Below, in pieces: positions 9,082 to 17,700 of a DNA stretch of 49,175 nucleotides. The position numbers were made by a program, and so were the translations under genes. The DNA is from an uncultured Roseiflexus sp. (GTDB taxonomy: Bacteria; Chloroflexota; Chloroflexia; Chloroflexales; Roseiflexaceae), in NCBI GenBank assembly GCA_937935075.1, contig CALGYB010000105.1:1-49175 (forward strand), read 5' to 3'. The notes below the pieces were generated by a model, which was given only the letters and a program-made list of their open reading frames with translations, made no database searches and had not been told where the DNA came from. How positions within the stretch are numbered: the first letter of the stretch is position 1; every line of letters begins with the position of its first letter.

Positions 9082-9441
9082 TCAAGGTCTCGCCAGATCT
9101 TTGCCGGAGGCGATAGCCTGGAACCAGCCGGGAGATTCCGCTTTCAGGCGCTCAAATTCGGCGCGTGTGCAGACAAACAAGTCAATTCCCACCGGGAATC
9201 CGACCGGCAGAAAGCCAACAGCACGTTCACGCATCGGCGTATCCGTCGAGGAGAGGATCAGGCACAGGTCAACATCGCTCCCAGGTCTGGGGATGCCGTT
9301 TACCCACGAGCCGAACCAGATGATGCGCTCAATCTCCGGATGCGCAGCAAACAGGCGATTTGCATATTCCCTGACAGCCTGTTCGACGCGCGCTCGATCA
9401 ATTGATTTGATGACGACAGAACTCAAGGATGGTCTCCGCAT
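9082..9441 (-). CDS. MNT-type nucleotidyltransferase antitoxin
   Basis: A minimal nucleotidyltransferase (polymerase-beta fold) of the MntA type, about 119 residues if started at ATG 9441 (MRRPSLSSVVIKS). The motif FGSWVNG followed by GSDVDLCLIL gives the GS...DxD metal site. A third acid lies in PVGIDLFV. Family knowledge: MntA antitoxins modify the HEPN toxin HepT by adding AMP to a tyrosine. The gene starts inside the 3' end of the HEPN gene (44-bp overlap), so the order is toxin then antitoxin in one transcript. The start is uncertain because the ribosome site is weak. Confidence 0.8.
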   Translation of the reverse strand: MRRPSLSSVVIKSIDRARVEQAVREYANRLFAAHPEIERIIWFGSWVNGIPRPGSDVDLCLILSSTDTPMRERAVGFLPVGFPVGIDLFVCTRAEFERLKAESPGWFQAIASGKDLARP

Positions 9442-9787
9442 ATCGGATGGCTTCTTCTGCTTCCTCTTTCGTGTAAAAATCGGTCGGCGCGCCGGAAGCA
9501 AACCCGTTCGGATAGCGGGTAGGGATGTAGTGCTTGTCCAGGACGCGGCAATGGTCCACCAGTTTGGGCGGCGTCTGGATGTCTGGCGGCAGATTTCCGA
9601 TCAGCGCGGTAAGCGTGTGCCCCCACGCCTCCATCCCCAACCGCTGAAACAATGACTTCAAAGCTTTTTCTGCGGCCTGCTGGGCGGCAAAGCAACTCCA
9701 CTCATAATCGCCATCGTCCAGGGCATTCCGGGCATGGCGCAGGTCCGCCTCAGCCTGTCGAAACCAGTCTGCGTACCTGTTGGTCAT
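9398..9787 (-). CDS. HEPN-domain ribonuclease toxin (HepT-like)
   Basis: A 129-residue all-alpha HEPN protein starting MTNRYADWFRQAEADL. Family motifs: CFAAQQAAEKALKSL (about 33-47), then VDHCRVLDKHYIPTRYP, in which Arg-x4-His (RVLDKH) fits the catalytic R-x4-6-H of RNase HEPN domains. The C-terminal helix is EEAEEAIRYAETILEF. An upstream in-frame extension to 9862 exists but lacks family sequence, so the later ATG is preferred. It is paired with and overlaps the MNT gene, forming a HepT/MntA module. Confidence 0.83.
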   Translation of the reverse strand: MTNRYADWFRQAEADLRHARNALDDGDYEWSCFAAQQAAEKALKSLFQRLGMEAWGHTLTALIGNLPPDIQTPPKLVDHCRVLDKHYIPTRYPNGFASGAPTDFYTKEEAEEAIRYAETILEFCRHQIN

Positions 9788-9915
9788 CGTTCCGGGGCCT
9801 TTCATGCGATGTTCAGGCTCAGCGTTCATGGCTCTATTGTACTCCGATATGTAAACCGCCATCGATACACGTTACGCCTTTACGTCTCGTGCGTGAACCT
9901 TTCTGGAGAGCGCCA

Positions 9916-10605
9916 TCATCCTCGAACCACCATCATTATCCCGTCCTGGTGCACAATCGGCATCGCAAAGTTGAACACATCCGCCTGCGCGCAGAGTTCC
10001 ATATCGGCAAGCGGGAGATGGGGATGGGCAGGATCGCCAAAGCGTCTGCCGAAGGTCGACTCGCGCACCCGGCGCTCGAACGGCGCCGGGTCGGGCGTCT
10101 GGCCGCGCAGATGCGCCGCAAGATACTCGGCGCACGCAATATCCTCATCGCCATCACGGTCGATATAGACCCCAGTAACCAGGAGGGTGACGCGTGACGG
10201 ATCGAGGCGGCGCAGCAAACGTGCAGTAGCGACGGCGCACACCAGCGAGCCGCCAAGGAGCAGAGCGGCGTGTCGGGCGATGGTTGCGCCACGAACGCCG
10301 CCAGCCGTACAGAGCACAACATCCCGATTGGTCAGGCAAACATTGCGCAGAGCGGCGGGTGAATTGCCAAAGTCGAACCCATCAATGGGGAAACCGCCGG
10401 GCACTGCGCCAACCGTTGCAGCGGAAGGGAAACGGCTCGCCAGCACGCGGGCTTCGTCGGGGGTCGCTGCAAGCAGAAGCGCGCGCGCGCCAGCATGGAA
10501 CAGGTAGGCAGCAGTCGTAAATGAGCGCAACACGTCAATGACAACAACCGCCTCATTGGGTGCAGCGCCGCAGTAGGTTTGCAGATCGGCGAGTGCGATC
10601 TCCAT
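9916..10605 (-). CDS. comB: 2-phosphosulfolactate phosphatase family (ComB-like)
   Basis: A 229-residue protein of the ComB family, which removes phosphate from (R)-2-phospho-3-sulfolactate in the coenzyme M/sulfolactate route. Family blocks: AVVVIDVLRSFTTAAYLF (about 19-36), the Gly-Ala pair, GFDFGNSPAAL (about 76-86), LCTAGGVRGA and the acidic DRDGDEDIACAEYL (about 148-161). The length is normal. No other sulfolactate or coenzyme M gene is visible nearby, so the true substrate in this organism is open; ComB homologues are common outside methanogens. It is followed upstream by a hairpin repeat that separates it from the GNAT gene. Confidence 0.82.
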   Translation of the reverse strand: MEIALADLQTYCGAAPNEAVVVIDVLRSFTTAAYLFHAGARALLLAATPDEARVLASRFPSAATVGAVPGGFPIDGFDFGNSPAALRNVCLTNRDVVLCTAGGVRGATIARHAALLLGGSLVCAVATARLLRRLDPSRVTLLVTGVYIDRDGDEDIACAEYLAAHLRGQTPDPAPFERRVRESTFGRRFGDPAHPHLPLADMELCAQADVFNFAMPIVHQDGIMMVVRG

Positions 10606-10618
10606 TGCAGTTCAGAGG

Positions 10619-10699
10619 GTGTCTGAAAACTCGCCTCACGAGGCGCAGTCGGGCGGCCGAAGGGAGCGCCTTTGCCCGCCCGATTGACATTTCAGACAC
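10619..10699. repeat. Hairpin repeat with perfect 10-bp ends
   Basis: GTGTCTGAAA (10619-10628) is exactly complementary to TTTCAGACAC (10690-10699). Inside are a second stem (CAGTCGGGCGG with CCCGCCCGATTG) and a small CGCCTCACGAGGCG hairpin. About 55 bp of it recur in opposite orientation at 20768-20821. It lies downstream of the minus-strand GNAT gene and could end transcription. No gene is seen in 10606-10978. Confidence 0.6.
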
Positions 10700-10765
10700 G
10701 CTCTCATAGAGCGATCAACCACAAACCTGGATCATCAAAGACGTGGAGCGGCTAAGCCTGTCGCA

Positions 10766-10856
10766 GCCGACGTTGGCTGAGCTTGTCGAAGCCAACGTCG
10801 GCAAATATGCGCGAGCAGTTCGACCGACTTCAGTGGAAGAAGCCGACGTTGGCTGA
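10766..10856. repeat. 13-bp inverted repeat plus direct repeat
   Basis: GCCGACGTTGGCT (10766-10778) and AGCCAACGTCGGC (10790-10802) are exact complements around an 11-nt loop containing GAGCTTGTCGA. The first arm recurs as a direct repeat at 10842-10854, again followed by GAGCCTGTCG. The core resembles the GAGCCTGTCGAAGC motif also present at about 44412. Confidence 0.55.
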
Positions 10857-10978
10857 GCCTGTCGCAGCCAACATCAGCCGCAAGGCGGTCAATACGGGCA
10901 AGTATTGTGCACCATCTGGTTGATCGTTCTATCAGGCGTTGCGGATCGTTTGCAGTTGGCGACATCCAGGAGCACGCA

Positions 10979-11524
10979 TCAGATGATGTGGTAGGCAAGG
11001 ATATACAAGTGATGCCGCCTGCCCACATGGTCACGCGCGTGATCGCTAAACGTCCCTTCGATCTTGAACCCCAGGCGCTCGAAGATCGCAATGCCGCTCG
11101 TCTGTTCCTGCAGAATCTCAACGATCACCTTTGCCACCCCCAGGTCGCGGGCTGCATCGAAAATTGCCTGCGCCATGGCAGTGCCAAGGCCGCAGCGGCG
11201 ATAATCTGTGCGCACGATCAGATGAATATCACCGACGTGGCTCGACCATCCCGGCAATCGCCGCACCGCACTGTAGCCGACAATCTCGCCGCTCTCCGTC
11301 ACCGCAACCAGCTGGCGCCAGTTTTCTGCCGCATATGCGTTGACCAGACGATTGATGATCTCGGGGTTGTGCAAGTCGGTCTCAAGGTAGAGCCAGTCAT
11401 CGTCCGGCAGCGAACGACCAAACTGGAGCAACGCATCGCGATCATGCTCAGCGAGCGGGCGAATCGTCACAGTCTGGCCGTTGCGCAACGTTGCAGCAAT
11501 CGGCGCTTCTACGCGCTCAACCAT
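10979..11524 (-). CDS. GNAT-family N-acetyltransferase
   Basis: A cytoplasmic acetyl-CoA-dependent acyltransferase of the GNAT fold, 181 residues from the preferred start MVERVEAPIAAT. AGGAGGTGAT lies 5 nt upstream, a nearly perfect ribosome site, so the upstream ATG at 11542 is rejected. The fold is seen in VTIRPLAEHD (beta-1), GEIVGYSAVRRLPG (beta-4) and the acetyl-CoA loop VRTDYRRCGLGTAMAQ (about 110-125, the R/Q-x-x-G-x-G/A motif). The C-terminal GIAIFERLGFKIEGTF follows. The substrate (small amine, protein N-terminus or other) cannot be told. The stop is followed by hairpin repeats. The gene is divergent from the PHA thiolase operon. Confidence 0.85.
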   Translation of the reverse strand: MVERVEAPIAATLRNGQTVTIRPLAEHDRDALLQFGRSLPDDDWLYLETDLHNPEIINRLVNAYAAENWRQLVAVTESGEIVGYSAVRRLPGWSSHVGDIHLIVRTDYRRCGLGTAMAQAIFDAARDLGVAKVIVEILQEQTSGIAIFERLGFKIEGTFSDHARDHVGRRHHLYILAYHII

Positions 11525-11728
11525 ACAATCACCTCCTGTCATGATACTACGGTTCGCTATCGCCTTCCGGCGTCGTCCAGTTCATTGTCGTTCGCCGATG
11601 GATCAGGCAGCACGCCCATGGATGTGGAGTGCTCTTACTTTACTATATCACAGACGCTGCCGCATGAGCGTCTTCGCCACATCTGGTGAAGAAATGGTTA
11701 CTCGCTACAAAAACATCCTAACACCACA

Positions 11729-11758
11729 TTGATAACCCTGCCACTACAATGGTACAAT
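11729..11758 (+). promoter_or_regulatory. Probable promoter of the thiolase gene
   Basis: TTGATA (11729-11734) and TACAAT (11753-11758) are 18 bp apart on the plus strand. A transcript would start near 11766 and carry a leader of about 200 nt before the thiolase ATG at 11968. Confidence 0.45.
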
Positions 11759-11814
11759 AGGAGTTGCAACCCATTCCTGCATACCTGCTGCGACGACGGA
11801 TGTTGAGGGCTGTT

Positions 11815-11861
11815 CTGCATGCTGGCTGTCGCTCCGCGATACGATAACAGCCAGAGTGCAG
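11815..11861 (+). promoter_or_regulatory. Stem-loop in the thiolase 5' leader
   Basis: CTGCA (11815-11819) and CTGGCTGT (11822-11829) pair exactly with ACAGCCAG (11847-11854) and TGCAG (11857-11861). This gives a 13-bp stem with a 2x2 internal loop and a 17-nt apical loop. It lies between the probable promoter and the AAGGAGG ribosome site (11956-11964 region). No known riboswitch class is recognised. Confidence 0.45.
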
Positions 11862-11967
11862 GCAGTTGGGCGCTCACATGAATTACTCCAGAGCCGGATA
11901 ATTTTACCTGGCGGCATCGCTGATGTGATGGCGCAGCTTTGCTATCGCAGACATTAAGGAGGAAGCA

Positions 11968-13158
11968 ATGGCGACCAACGGACGCGACGTGGTGGTGCTG
12001 AGCGGTGTACGCACCCCCATCGGCAATTTTGGCGGCAGTCTCAAGGATCAACCGCCAAGCGAACTGGCGGCGCAGGTCGTGCGTGAGGCGGTGAAGCGGG
12101 CAGGGGTCGAGCCAACGGAGATCGGGCAGGTGGTGTTTGGCAACATTATTCATACGGATGGGCATGATCACTATCTGGCGCGGGTCGCGGGCGTGAAAGG
12201 CGGTCTGCCGGTGGACGTTCCGGCGCTGACGCTGAATCGTCTGTGCGGCAGCGGGTTGCAGGCGATCATCTCAGCAGCGCAGACGATTATGCTGGGCGAT
12301 GCCGACGCTGCTGTCGCCGGCGGCGCCGAGTCGATGAGCCGCAGCCCGTATTGGGCGCCGGCGATGCGCTGGGGCGCGCGCATGAATGATGTCACGATGG
12401 TCGATGTCATGGTTGCAGCGTTGAGCGACCCGTTCGACGATGTGCACATGGGGGTGACCGCCGAGAACGTCGCTCGCAAATGGGAAATCACCCGCGAGGA
12501 TCAGGATGCGCTGGCGGTCGAGAGCCACAAACGCGCCGCAGCAGCTATTGCCGAAGGGCGCTTCAAGGATCAGATTGTCCCAATTGAGATCAAAGTCAAG
12601 GGTGGGACGCAGTTGTTCGATACCGACGAGAGCGTTCGCCCCGACACAACCCTGGAGAAACTCGCCAAACTGCGCCCGGTGTTCGACAAGCAGGGCACGG
12701 TCACGGCGGGGAATGCGTCGAGCATCAACGATGCTGCGGCGGCTGTGGTGCTGATGGATCGCAGCGTCGCCGAGCAGCGCGGCTACAAGCCAATGGGTCG
12801 TCTGGTTGGATACAGTATGGTCGGCGTCGATCCCAAGTACATGGGCATCGGTCCGGTGCCGGCGGTGCGCAAGGTGCTGGAACGGACCGGGCTGACGATC
12901 AACGATATCGATGTTTTCGAGGTGAACGAGGCGTTTGCAGCGCAGGCGCTGGCAGTGATCCGCGACCTCGAATTGCCGATGGAGAAGGTAAACCCGAATG
13001 GCAGCGGTATCTCACTTGGTCACCCGATTGGCGCTACCGGCGCGATTCTGACGGTGAAGGCGCTGTACGAACTGCACCGCACCGGTGGTCGCTATGCCTG
13101 CGTCACCATGTGTATCGGCGGCGGTCAGGGCATCGCTGCAATCTTCGAGCGGATGTAG
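11968..13158 (+). CDS. phaA: Acetyl-CoA acetyltransferase (biosynthetic thiolase)
   Basis: A 396-residue thiolase II that condenses two acetyl-CoA into acetoacetyl-CoA, the first step of polyhydroxybutyrate synthesis; it is also reversible in degradation. The nucleophile Cys93 is in NRLCGSGLQA. The base His352 is in SLGHPIGATGA, and Cys382 is in CIGGGQG, so the full catalytic set is present. NEAFAAQAL marks the C-terminal domain. A consensus AAGGAGGAA ribosome site precedes the ATG. Downstream lies an acetoacetyl-CoA reductase (245-bp gap) and then a convergent phasin-like gene, which supports a PHA role over fatty-acid breakdown. The symbol is given on context; a PHA synthase is not in the window. 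Confidence 0.88.
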   Translation: MATNGRDVVVLSGVRTPIGNFGGSLKDQPPSELAAQVVREAVKRAGVEPTEIGQVVFGNIIHTDGHDHYLARVAGVKGGLPVDVPALTLNRLCGSGLQAIISAAQTIMLGDADAAVAGGAESMSRSPYWAPAMRWGARMNDVTMVDVMVAALSDPFDDVHMGVTAENVARKWEITREDQDALAVESHKRAAAAIAEGRFKDQIVPIEIKVKGGTQLFDTDESVRPDTTLEKLAKLRPVFDKQGTVTAGNASSINDAAAAVVLMDRSVAEQRGYKPMGRLVGYSMVGVDPKYMGIGPVPAVRKVLERTGLTINDIDVFEVNEAFAAQALAVIRDLELPMEKVNPNGSGISLGHPIGATGAILTVKALYELHRTGGRYACVTMCIGGGQGIAAIFERM

Positions 13159-13176
13159 CAAGGTTTGGCAGCGGAA

Positions 13177-13218
13177 ACGTTGAACCTACGCCTCGATCCA
13201 GGCGTGCGGGTTGAACGT
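13177..13218 (+). other. Hairpin after the thiolase stop
   Basis: ACGTT-g-AACC-ta-CGCCT pairs with AGGCG-tgcg-GGTT-g-AACGT around a 6-nt loop, starting 19 nt after the thiolase stop. No T-run follows. It may stabilise the upstream message or weaken read-through to the reductase gene. Confidence 0.4.
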
Positions 13219-13328
13219 GGAAACCCTGAAGGGATGGGCGTCCCCGGTGGGCGCTCATCAGGTTGCAAGTCGCAGAAGGTACGAGACATTAGAAGTCGAA
13301 GGGGTTGGGGGAAGGAGCGCTGGTTTCG

Positions 13329-13363
13329 GGTTCTCGGTTCTCGGTTCTCAGTTCTCGGTTCTC
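13329..13363 (+). repeat. GGTTCTC tandem repeat (5 units)
   Basis: Five 7-bp units of GGTTCTC, the fourth changed to AGTTCTC, lie between the thiolase and reductase genes, about 40 bp upstream of the reductase start. Confidence 0.85.
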
Positions 13364-13403
13364 CTGACCCCTAACCCATAATAGCACGCGAGGAGGTAAC
13401 AGC

Positions 13404-14147
13404 ATGGGTCGTCTCGAAGGAAAGTACGCAATCGTGACAGGCGCTTCGCGGGGGATCGGGCGCGCCATTGCACTGGAGCTGGCGCGTGAAGGGTGTACCG
13501 TCGGCGTCAATTACCAGCACAACCAGACGTTGGCGGAAGAGGTTGCAGCAGAAATCAAGTCGATGGGGCGCGAATGCATGCTGTTGCAGGCGAACGTCGC
13601 CGATCCAACCGAAGCGCGCGCCATGGTCAGGCGATTCCTCGACGCCTACGGGCGACTCGATATTATGGTCAATAACGCGGGTATTACGCGCGACCGGTCG
13701 CTGCGCAAGATGACCGACGAGGACTGGCTGCAGGTCATTCAGACGAACCTCAACGCCGTCTTCTTCTGCACGACGGCGGCAATGCAACCGATGATCGAAC
13801 AACAGTACGGCCGGATTATCAATATCAGCTCGATGAATGGTCAGACTGCTGCGTTTGGTCAGGCGAACTACGGCGCGAGCAAAGGCGGGATTATCGCCTT
13901 CACCAAGACCGCAGCGCTCGAACTGGCGAAGTTCGGTATCACGGTCAATGTCGTCGCTCCAGGGTTCACGCTCACCGACATGCTCTCGAAAGTTCCTGAA
14001 GACGTGCAGAATCAGATCAAGGCGCGCATTCCTCTTGGGCGTTTTGGTCTGCCGGAGGAAATGGCAAAGGCGGTTGTCTTCCTTGCCGCTGATGGCGATT
14101 ACATCACCGGACAGCAGATCAACGTCAATGGCGGCGCGTATATGTAA
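13404..14147 (+). CDS. phaB: Acetoacetyl-CoA reductase (FabG-like SDR)
   Basis: A 247-residue classical SDR that reduces acetoacetyl-CoA to (R)-3-hydroxybutyryl-CoA with NADPH. The cofactor motif TGASRGIG is at 12-19 and NNAG at 90-93. The catalytic Ser142/Ser143, Tyr156 and Lys160 (YGASK) are present. VNNAGITRDRSLRKMT and NISSMNGQTAAFGQANY resemble PhaB more than housekeeping FabG. AGGAGG lies just before the ATG. Its position after the thiolase and next to a phasin supports the PHA assignment. A 3-oxoacyl-ACP reductase role in fatty-acid synthesis is the main alternative. Confidence 0.86.
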   Translation: MGRLEGKYAIVTGASRGIGRAIALELAREGCTVGVNYQHNQTLAEEVAAEIKSMGRECMLLQANVADPTEARAMVRRFLDAYGRLDIMVNNAGITRDRSLRKMTDEDWLQVIQTNLNAVFFCTTAAMQPMIEQQYGRIINISSMNGQTAAFGQANYGASKGGIIAFTKTAALELAKFGITVNVVAPGFTLTDMLSKVPEDVQNQIKARIPLGRFGLPEEMAKAVVFLAADGDYITGQQINVNGGAYM

Positions 14148-14193
14148 GGCGCGAGGCGAGCGGGGTTGAGGGTTCAACCTGCAAAGATAGAGC

Positions 14194-14237
14194 CGTTGCA
14201 CCGCAACGCGAGAAGGTAGATTCGTTGCATCGCAACG
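14194..14237. repeat. Two CGTTGC-ACC-GCAACG mini-hairpins
   Basis: CGTTGC/GCAACG at 14194-14208 and again at 14223-14237 (loops ACC and ATC) form two 6-bp hairpins in the space after the reductase. A third identical hairpin is at 30289-30303, between HerA and the three-TM gene. Confidence 0.6.
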
Positions 14238-14312
14238 GCTGTCAGTGGAAGGTGAGCAGCGAGAGGGGTTACAGGCGGAAGGCAAAAGGGTGACAGGGGA
14301 AAACGAACATCA

Positions 14313-14335
14313 CCTTTGAAGAGTGACCTCAAAGG
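14313..14335 (-). terminator. Possible terminator of the phasin-like gene
   Basis: CCTTTG and CAAAGG (14313-14318, 14330-14335) pair around an 11-nt loop. On the minus strand they are followed by TGATGTTCGTTTT, only moderately T-rich. The position is between two convergent genes. Confidence 0.3.
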
Positions 14336-14364
14336 CTTGCGCCGCCTGCTGCGCGTCTCCGGCA

Positions 14365-14658
14365 TCATTCTTTTCTGGTCGTTTTGCTGATGATGTCGGA
14401 GACGCTCTCGGCATAATCCTTCCAGACGCCCATCATTTCTTTGGCAAAGCGCGCCTGCGTGTTGATGGCGTCTTCTATGGCCTGTTCCGCCGAGCTGCGA
14501 ATGCTGCGGCTGTAGTTCCAGTTTTTCAGCACCATATCGTAGGCCATGTCGGTGCTGACAGCAACCAGGTCCGTCCAGGCTTTGACCGATTTGCCAACCA
14601 TCTCTTGAGCGCTGCTGTAGGTTTTGCGCACGGCGTCTTCAGCGTTTTTGTTCGTCAT
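14365..14658 (-). CDS. Phasin-like PHA granule protein
   Basis: A 97-residue, wholly helical, charged and amphipathic protein without cysteine. It reads as a small phasin: AQEMVGKSVKAWTDLVAVSTDMAYDMV, then NWNYSRSIRSS, then INTQARFAKEMMGVWKDYAESV. Phasins coat polyhydroxyalkanoate granules and control their size. The call rests on composition, length, heptad-like hydrophobic spacing and, above all, the position next to thiolase and acetoacetyl-CoA reductase genes. No single diagnostic residue exists. It is convergent to the reductase and divergent from the STAND-SARP regulator, with which it shares a 93-bp AT-rich promoter region. Confidence 0.65.
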   Translation of the reverse strand: MTNKNAEDAVRKTYSSAQEMVGKSVKAWTDLVAVSTDMAYDMVLKNWNYSRSIRSSAEQAIEDAINTQARFAKEMMGVWKDYAESVSDIISKTTRKE

Positions 14659-14707
14659 GGGTCTGCTCCTTTCCGAACACAGCGCTTCCGGTCGAAAGAT
14701 AGCAGTA

Positions 14708-14734
14708 TTGAGTACTGTTCAAATTGAGTATAAT
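14708..14734 (+). promoter_or_regulatory. Promoter region of the STAND-SARP gene
   Basis: TATAAT (14729-14734) is preceded by TTGAGT (14708-14713) at a short 15-bp spacing. TTGAGTA occurs twice (14708-14714 and 14724-14730), a direct repeat spaced as one and a half helical turns that could bind a regulator. The same AT-rich stretch must serve the divergent phasin-like gene. Confidence 0.4.
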
Positions 14735-14751
14735 ACAATATATCATATCAC

Positions 14752-17700
14752 ATGCTAGTTTCACGAGTTACGGGTGAGTTCGGCGCTGCTGTGTCTCTTG
14801 TATCGACGGTATTGCTTCCGCGCCTGGAACCGCCGCCACAACCGGCTCGAACCATCGAGCGCCCGCGGATTGATGGGTTGCTCGCTGCGGTCGCCGATTA
14901 TCCGGTGACTCTCGTTCTGGCGCCGGCCGGCAGCGGCAAAACGGTCGCGCTTACCAATTTTGCGCGCCACGGCGGATGGCCCGCAGCCTGGTGCCGACTG
15001 GATTCCGCAGATACGCCGTTGTCGCTGGCGCTGCATCTGATGTCCGCGTTTCGCCCGATGACCGGATGGGATCAGGTCTCGCTTGCCGCTGCGCATCCGG
15101 TTGATCTTCTCGATCAATTGATCAATGCGCTGACGGCGTTGGGTGATGAGACGTTACTAATCCTGGACGATCTCCACTGCGCCGACCGACGCCCTGAATT
15201 GCGCGTTCTGATTGAGCACCTGATTGATCGTCTGCCGCCTCGTCTCCACCTGGTGCTGGTCAGCCGGGAAATGCCTGCGCTCGCGTCCCTGCCGACCATC
15301 GCGGCGCGTGGCGAACTCTATCGCCTGAGCCGGGCGCAACTGGCGTTCACCGATGCAGAGGCGCGCGATTTCTTTGCGGCATACGGCCTGCCGCCCCATC
15401 CAATTGATGCCGACCTCAATGCCCTGGCGCGCGGGTGGCCCCTGGCGCTCCGCTTCTTTGCCGCAGCACGCATCGACTCCGCAACGCCCCCCGACCAACC
15501 GCCGACTCCAGAGCGCCTGCACGACATCATCGCGCCGCATCTCGATGCGTACCTGGCGCGTGAAGTCCTGGGCGATCTGCCGTTCGCCGTGCGGACGTGG
15601 GTGCTTGGCACAGCATTGATGCGCTGGATCGACGAAGCGGCATGCGCCGCCGTTGCAGAACTGGCGAACCTCCATATTACTGTCGAATCGCTCGAACGAT
15701 GGGAGTTGTTCATCGAAACCCTGCCGGATGGTCGGCGCGTCTACCAACCACTCCAGGCAGCCAGTTTTGCGCGCCTGGCGGAGCGCGACCTGCCCGACTG
15801 GCGCGCCATCCATGCGCAATTGGGACGATACTATGCCGCACACGGCGACGACCACGGCGCAGCGCACCATTTTCTCGCCGCCGAACGATGGGATGACGCC
15901 GCTGCTGCATTGAGCCGGATGGCATTTTCCGGTATGTCCGGTTCGCAGGCTGCGGCGCTGCTGGACTGGATTGACCAGATTCCGCCGGCGCATCGGAGTC
16001 GCGCCGTATTGCTCGAGGCGCGCGCTGTCGCCGAACGCCGTCTCGGTCGCTATACGCAGGCAGTGGAGTTATACCGTAAGGCGGAAGAACTGTACCGGGC
16101 GCAGGGCGATACGGAAGGACAGGTGCGCGCCTTGCGCGGTCAGGCGGAGGTGTATATCGATACGGTGCAACCGGCGCCGGCTGCGGTTCTGCTGAAGCGT
16201 GCCATGAAACTCTTGCCGCGTCATCGCCATGCTGAACGCGCCACGATCCTCAGCCTGCAAGCGGAAAACTGGATCAACCGCGGTCGCGCCGATGTGTCGA
16301 TCTTGATTATTGCAGCTGCGCACCGTGAGGCGTATGGCAAAACAGCGCACACCGACGCTGTCGGAGGCTATCGCCGTTCCGCCATCCTGTCGCCCCGCCT
16401 GTTGCTGCGCAGCGGCAGGTTGATTGAGGCGCGTCGTCTGCTCGAAGAAGAACTCGGTCTGGAAGCCGGTAGAGCGCGTTCGGAATGCTCACTGCATCGC
16501 GATCCGCTCCTGTTGCTGGCGTTGATTGAGTGTATGCTGGGCAATGGCGTGCGCGCATTGGCGCTTGCCCAACGCGGGTTGCTCGAGGCGCAACGCGGCG
16601 ACTCACCATTAACCGAGGCGATTGCTCATATGCGCCTTGGTCATGCCTGTCTGGTGACGGCATCGAGCGATGAGATGGCGCGCTACCACTACAGCGCTGC
16701 GCTCGAAATCATCGAGGCTGTCGGCATTCCGCGGGCGCGCGCTGAGGTGATGCTGGGGCTGACCTTGCTCGAGGGGCATGCCGGCAATCTTGCTGCTGCC
16801 GAAGCCTATGCCCGCGATGGTCTCGACCGCGCGTTAGATGCGGGTGATGAGTGGACGGCGGCGCTCATCTGGCTGGCGTTTGGCAGCGTTGCCGCCGCCG
16901 CCGGCGATCCGCGCGCGCTCGAATGGCTTGGCGAAGCATATCAGCGGTTTGTTCGCGGCGACGATCAGTACGGTCAGACGGTTGCGCTTCTCTGGGAAGC
17001 GCACGTTCATTTGCAGTCTGGCAACGAAGCGGAAGCCGACCGAAAGATCGAACGTCTCCTGGAACTGGTCGGCACGCATGGGTTCGATGGCGTCTTGACG
17101 ACACGCACGCTGTTCGGTCCCTACGATCTGGCAATCCTGGTTCCGCTGCTCCTTCGAGGACGGTCATTGCGCGGCGCAACACAGCGTCAGGCGACGACAG
17201 CGCACCGCCTTTTGCGGCAGGGCTTCCCGTCAATTGCCGCTGACGACGCCGTTGATATCTACCATCCCGGCTATACCCTGCGGGTCTATATGCTTGGGCG
17301 CTTTCGCATCTTCCGCGGCGCGCACGAGATTCAGGCGCGTGAGTGGCAACGCGAGAAAGCGCGGCAACTGTTGCAACTGTTGCTGACCTACCGTGGCATG
17401 TGGTTGCAGCGTGAACAGATCTGCGCCTGGCTCTGGCCCGATAGCGAACCGGCAGCCGCCGAGCGGCAGTTCAAGGTGACGCTCAATGCGCTCAACAATG
17501 TGCTGGAGCCGCGCCGACCGCCGCGCGTTGCGCCGTTTTTCATCCGGCGCCAGGGGTTGGCGTACAGTTTTGCGCCATCCTACGGCTGCTGGATCGATGT
17601 GGATGAGTTCGAACTGCGTACCGCTGGAGCGCCGGGACGCGATGCGGAAGTCGAAATTCGCAGCCGTCGCACAGCATTCCAGTTGTACCGCGGCGACTAT

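Noticed and set aside
9740-9765. TTTCGACAGGCTGAGG-like sequence in the HEPN gene, similar to the small repeats elsewhere.
   Set aside because: It encodes WFRQAEADL, which is normal HEPN family sequence, so no insertion needs to be assumed.
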